Part shown: positions 60,633 through 64,000 of the stretch, piece by piece
How positions within the stretch are numbered: position 1 is the stretch's first letter
Layout of the letters: the number at the start of each line of letters is the position of its first letter
DNA from: Microbulbifer elongatus
Lineage (GTDB): Bacteria > Pseudomonadota > Gammaproteobacteria > Pseudomonadales > Cellvibrionaceae
Direction of reading: 5' to 3'
Assembly (NCBI RefSeq): GCF_020524885.1
Contig: NZ_JAIVKJ010000002.1
Span: forward strand, 930,001 to 994,000
DNA length: 64,000 nt
Position numbers and translations under genes: made by a program
The notes under the pieces: model-generated
What the model was told of the DNA's origin: nothing
What the model saw: the letters and a program-made list of their open reading frames with translations, nothing else
Databases searched by the model: none

Positions 60633-61193
60633 CTACTTCTTGGTGTCGGCCTTCTTGCCGCCCGCCCTGGATTTGAGTTCCAGTAATTTGCTGAGACCGG
60701 AACCCAGTTTCATCAGCTTGAGCAGGTCTTTTTCATCCAGTTTGCTCAGGGTGTTGGCAAACTGGTCGAGCATCTCCAGCAGGCTGTATACCTCCTGGAT
60801 TTTTTTCTGCGATTCACTTTCCTGCTCATCCCGGGGTTCTGTTAACAGCAATTGCCGCAGCAGGGTAAGGGTCGGGTCCAGCTCGCGCTTGCGCCGCTCT
60901 TCAAACACGGTGCGCGCCAGGTCCCAGATGGAGCCGGCTGCGGTAAAGTAATCTTTGCGGTCGCCGGGCTGGTGGTGCAATTCGATCAGCCGCCAGGCCT
61001 GAAGCTCCTTCAGTCCCATGCTGACGTTGCCGCGACTGATTTTCAGCGCCTCCGCCAGCTGGTCCGCATTCACCGGTTCGCTGTGAATGGTTAGCAGCGC
61101 GAACATCTGGCCTACGGTGCGGTTGAATCCCCAACGGCTACCCATTTCGCCGAAGTGCAGTACAAAGGCCTGAGCCTGACTGGATAGTTTCAT
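60633..61193 (-). CDS. GbsR/MarR-type transcriptional regulator
   Basis: 186 residues, ATG at 61193. Winged helix: MKLSSQAQAFVLHFGEMGSRWGFNRTVGQMFALLTIHSEPVNADQLAEALKISRGNVSMGLKELQAWRLIELHHQPGDRKDYFTA, the GbsR (HTH_GntR/MarR-like) signature. C-terminal coiled coil (VYSLLEMLDQFANTLSKLDEKDLLKLMKLGSGLSKLL) and Lys-rich end. It is just upstream of cydAB, same strand, 136 bases before cydA, so it is a probable regulator of the oxidase. Confidence 0.88.
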   Translation of the reverse strand: MKLSSQAQAFVLHFGEMGSRWGFNRTVGQMFALLTIHSEPVNADQLAEALKISRGNVSMGLKELQAWRLIELHHQPGDRKDYFTAAGSIWDLARTVFEERRKRELDPTLTLLRQLLLTEPRDEQESESQKKIQEVYSLLEMLDQFANTLSKLDEKDLLKLMKLGSGLSKLLELKSRAGGKKADTKK

Positions 61194-61329
61194 TGTTTTC
61201 TGTTTTTTCTTAACTTTCAGAAATTTCTGAAAATTGTAAACCTGAATTGATTTGTGTCAAGCACGAGTTGCAAAAAGGGCTCAATCGGGAGCAATGAGTG
61301 AAGCTCAGTGGGAGGTATGGGGGATCAGC

Positions 61330-61413
61330 GGGGAGATATCAGTGAGGAGATATCAGTGGGGAGATATCAGTGGGGAGATATCAGTGGGGAGATATCAGTG
61401 GGGAGATATCAGC
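61330..61413. repeat. Six tandem 14-bp repeats
   Basis: Unit GGGGAGATATCAGT repeated six times without gaps (one GAGGAGATATCAGT variant, last unit ends AGC). A shorter related sequence precedes it at about 61318. On the minus strand it encodes the last codons (DISPLISPH) of the DUF1853 protein and then runs into the space before the gbsR gene. Confidence 0.92.
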
Positions 61414-62319
61414 GGGCAGGGACTGGTTGGCCCGCCTGTGCCAGTCATCGGGGACCACAAACCCACGGCCCATTTCACCTTGCTGGCTGAGGAGTGCGAC
61501 ACACAGGGGGCCGCGCTCTTCCAGCCGCGTCTTGAGCTCGGATTCGCCGGTGTTGGGAGTGCAGGCGTTGTCTGGGTGCTGGCCCGCGAGCGACGACAGC
61601 CAGCAGGTTTTCGGCAGGTGTATCCAGTGCGTGCCGGATGCGCCACAAACCTCAGGGGCCTGACTTAGAAATTGGGTGAGGCCTGCCCACCAGAAGTTTG
61701 CGGGGGTTGCTGGTGTGGGGGCGCCGAGGTTGGTCGTGTCTATCAATGGTTCAAACAACCGGCCGGGCATCAGTGCCCACTGCCGGTCCAGCTTTACCCC
61801 CGCGCGCTGCAAGGTGTCGGTGGCAATCGGGCTGTACGCAACCGGTAGCTGGTGGTCGCGCATACGCTCGAGCTTGATATCCAGTCGGTCCTTCAGCCCT
61901 GGCCCTACCCAGAAATTATCCACCCGCAGGTAAAACTTCAGCGCCAACTCCCAGTGTTCTACGCTGTCGTCGGGGAGATGGTGTACCACGAAATCCAGCT
62001 CGCCGAGGGTTTTGCCCTGATCGCGGATCGGAAAATTTTGCAGCACCAGCTGGTAGTGCGGGTGATGCGAAAAGGCGAAAGACCACAGGTTTTCGAAATA
62101 AATGCCCAGTCGCCTGCTGGTAACCTGGCTGAGCCGCTCCATGAGCTGCGGCGCGAGTCGCGATCTAATGTCAGCGGTGGAAAAATACTGGTAAAGCGCT
62201 GTTCTTCTGGATGCCGGTAACCAGGGCAGGGAAAAACGGGCGGCGATATCCGGAGCCTGTAAGGCCCACAGTAAATTGTTCCAGTGGTCCGGGGTGGCGG
62301 AGGGCAGTGTAAACTTCAT
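61381..62319 (-). CDS. DUF1853-family protein
   Basis: 312 residues, ATG at 62319. N-terminal ALQAPDIAARFSLPWLPASRR, central RDQGKTLGELDFVVHHLPDDSVEHWELALKFYLRV and KDRLDIKLERMRDHQLPVAYSP; this fits DUF1853 (GExDFL...HWELAxKFYL). Function unknown. The C-terminal end (LPADISPLISPH) is encoded by the 14-bp repeats, so the true C-terminus may have been altered by repeat growth. Confidence 0.82.
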   Translation of the reverse strand: MKFTLPSATPDHWNNLLWALQAPDIAARFSLPWLPASRRTALYQYFSTADIRSRLAPQLMERLSQVTSRRLGIYFENLWSFAFSHHPHYQLVLQNFPIRDQGKTLGELDFVVHHLPDDSVEHWELALKFYLRVDNFWVGPGLKDRLDIKLERMRDHQLPVAYSPIATDTLQRAGVKLDRQWALMPGRLFEPLIDTTNLGAPTPATPANFWWAGLTQFLSQAPEVCGASGTHWIHLPKTCWLSSLAGQHPDNACTPNTGESELKTRLEERGPLCVALLSQQGEMGRGFVVPDDWHRRANQSLPADISPLISPH

Positions 62320-62358
62320 TGGGCGAGTATAGGGAAGTTCACCTTTCCCGGAAATGCC

Positions 62359-64000
62359 CTACCACTTGTAGCGAAATCCAAACGTAAGCTGAACGCTGTC
62401 GCTATCGCCAAAGTTTTCCAGGCTGCTGGCGTAGTCGACTTCGCCGTATACCGAGCAGCGGTCGCCGCACTGGTCGTAGGTGAAGCCGATGCCCACTTCC
62501 CCCCACCAGTCATCTCTCTCCTGGAACAGGTAAGTGCCCGAAACATTTACTTCGGTTTCATCCTTGTAGTGGTAGTAGGCATTTGCAATGGCGTAGAGAC
62601 CAATCCGCTCGAGCAACAGGTTGCCGTACATATTGCGGTTGACGCGTTGGCTGACGCGTTGCTCGAAGGCCAGCCCAAATCGCGCATAGCCACCTTCGTT
62701 GTCGGTGTCGATCAGGTAGGCACCGTAGGGATCGAAGTTGTCATCGATATCTTCTGCGGTATAAACGAGCTGTACCTGTGGTGTTAGCGAGTAGAAATCA
62801 CAGAGTTTGAAACTGTGCCCGCCCTCCACGGAAAAATTGAAGCCAATCGCATCGTTTCCGGTATCCAGGTACCACAACTCTCTGGAGTAGAGATCCGAGT
62901 CAAACCAGTTGAACTGTGCTTGCACATCCGCATAGCTGCCCTGGCTACCGTACCAGGTAAAGGTGGTGCCAACGCCATAACTTTCGGTGTCGATATCGCC
63001 CTGCCCGAAAAAACTGTCCAGCTCGGTGCTGCCGTAGGCGTACTGGGCAAATATCCCGAGCATCAAGCGACCGCGGTAAACGGCTGGATCAAAGGAAAAG
63101 TCGGAGCCTATTTGCACTTGCCCGAAATCCTGCTGCCACTCGGCGGTCGTAGTGGAATGCTCCGGGGCGTTTTCGTTGTAAACCGAGTTCACGCGCATCC
63201 ACAGGCCGCCGCCATCGATGGTGCGTTCCACGGCGTTGCCGTAACAGCATATGCCGCGATCTTTATAGCTGGTTGCCGCCCAGAAGCGATTGCCCACCCG
63301 CTTGCGCAGGGTGGTGGGGGCGTTCATGCGGCGAATTGCCTGGGGGTAGGTTTCGTAGAGCACAGCACCCGGCTGCCAGCGGGCAACCAGTTCGTCACTG
63401 CCGCTAAACGGATCAGCAATGGTGGAGCGCAGATACCAGTAACCGTCGTCCGGGTCGTCGAGGGCACCCCGGTGCAGGGTGTAACCGTAAGCGCCGCCCA
63501 CGATCGCTGGCCGCCCATCGAACCCAATGTAGTGTGGGTCGAGCGTGAAGGCGTTACGCGGATTGTTGCCCTGCACCCGAATGATCGGGATGCCATTGCC
63601 GGTGGTCAGCGCACCATCGCCACCCAGGTTGAAAATGCGCACCGATGTGCGGCCGCTGACATCACCCAACACATTGAACAGGTCACTGGGTGCGTTGTCG
63701 CCAGCCAGGCGTGAGTCCATCCAAAGTCGCCCATCGCGACCGTTGTAGTTACCGAAGCGGCCACTTTCGTGAGGGATAATGTTCAGTTGATTGAACCTGC
63801 CGTCTTCCAGCCAAAGGGTCCCTGCATTGTGTACATCACCGGCGATGGAAAAGTCCGCGTCCTGGGGTTCCAGTATGCCGCCGAAGCGAATATCCAGGCC
63901 CAGTTGCTGGTCCCCGCTAGTGCCGCCCCCGACTACCAGGGTATTGGACAGACGCAGCTTGGAGCTGCCGTTGATGATGATGTTTTCCCAATTGATCAGG
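62359..64000 (-). CDS. Autotransporter, C-terminal part (runs off the window)
   Basis: Open from 62359 to the window edge; the first in-window Met (63720) is not the start, because the reading frame continues with passenger-like sequence (LINWENIIINGSSKLRLSNTLVV near the edge). The last ~300 residues form a beta-barrel with many alternating aromatic strands (GRLMLGIFAQYAYGSTELDSF, ESYGVGTTFTWYGSQGSYADVQAQFNWFDSDLYS) ending VQLTFGFRYKW, the autotransporter C-terminal signature. The passenger has Gly/Asn/Asp-rich parallel beta-helix repeats. Type Va secretion of a surface protein; role unknown. Confidence 0.9.
   Translation of the reverse strand, partial: LINWENIIINGSSKLRLSNTLVVGGGTSGDQQLGLDIRFGGILEPQDADFSIAGDVHNAGTLWLEDGRFNQLNIIPHESGRFGNYNGRDGRLWMDSRLAGDNAPSDLFNVLGDVSGRTSVRIFNLGGDGALTTGNGIPIIRVQGNNPRNAFTLDPHYIGFDGRPAIVGGAYGYTLHRGALDDPDDGYWYLRSTIADPFSGSDELVARWQPGAVLYETYPQAIRRMNAPTTLRKRVGNRFWAATSYKDRGICCYGNAVERTIDGGGLWMRVNSVYNENAPEHSTTTAEWQQDFGQVQIGSDFSFDPAVYRGRLMLGIFAQYAYGSTELDSFFGQGDIDTESYGVGTTFTWYGSQGSYADVQAQFNWFDSDLYSRELWYLDTGNDAIGFNFSVEGGHSFKLCDFYSLTPQVQLVYTAEDIDDNFDPYGAYLIDTDNEGGYARFGLAFEQRVSQRVNRNMYGNLLLERIGLYAIANAYYHYKDETEVNVSGTYLFQERDDWWGEVGIGFTYDQCGDRCSVYGEVDYASSLENFGDSDSVQLTFGFRYKW

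Overview
The window looks like chromosomal DNA of a marine, aerobic, iron-scavenging gammaproteobacterium of the Cellvibrionales/Microbulbifer type. This placement is inferred from gene content: ectoine operon, PL10 pectate lyase, TonB receptors with PepSY partners, RegB/RegA redox sensing, cytochrome bd, and a GC-rich composition. No rRNA or tRNA gene was recognised.

Layout. 1-5.2 kb: tail of a TonB-dependent receptor, a PepSY membrane protein, a RegB/RegA-type redox two-component system and a cytochrome c-fused sorbosone dehydrogenase-like protein. 6.1-10.1 kb: HNH nuclease, D-Ala-D-Ala ligase family protein, MepA endopeptidase, HisC. 10.2-12.6 kb: a translationally overlapping pair, trypsin-like protease and FHA membrane protein. 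12.8-13.3 kb: a gene-free stretch that ends in a strong plus-strand terminator and may encode a structured non-coding RNA.

13.4-22.5 kb holds the most unusual locus. A minus-strand operon encodes an HlyD-type adaptor, a C39-peptidase ABC exporter and a second ABC exporter whose peptidase domain is degenerate. It is followed by a tandem array of 20 minigenes, each encoding an 18-residue peptide. Nearly all share the start MQ-x-Q-x-D-x-x-(A/T)-GP, while the last seven residues vary. Each minigene has its own ribosome-binding site and most are followed by a terminator-like hairpin. One copy is killed by an amber codon. I do not recognise this peptide family. The simplest reading is a diversified family of exported peptides served by the adjacent transporter.

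22.8-29.8 kb: a small beta-rich protein of unknown function, two Hanks-type Ser/Thr kinases with TPR-rich extracytoplasmic regions (one with a sharp composition break inside the gene), and an FHA protein. 30.2-37.9 kb: the ectoine locus (MarR regulator EctR, ectA, ectB, ectC, ectoine-type aspartokinase), a TPR membrane protein overlapping the aspartokinase, and a PutP-like sodium/solute symporter. 38.2-50.8 kb: housekeeping and stress genes (YceI, cytochrome b561, CorA, host-attachment protein, CBS protein, glutathione-dependent formaldehyde detoxification pair, FrnE-like DsbA protein, BON protein, small membrane proteins) and a MscS-type channel split by an amber codon. 50.9-64 kb: dipeptidyl peptidase IV, TonB siderophore receptor with PepSY partner, pectate lyase, cytochrome bd oxidase with a GbsR-type regulator, a DUF1853 protein and the 3' part of an autotransporter.

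Three intergenic palindromic elements (8.8, 38.0 and 40.5 kb) have perfect inverted arms that are private to each copy. Two of them share an identical 50-bp core.
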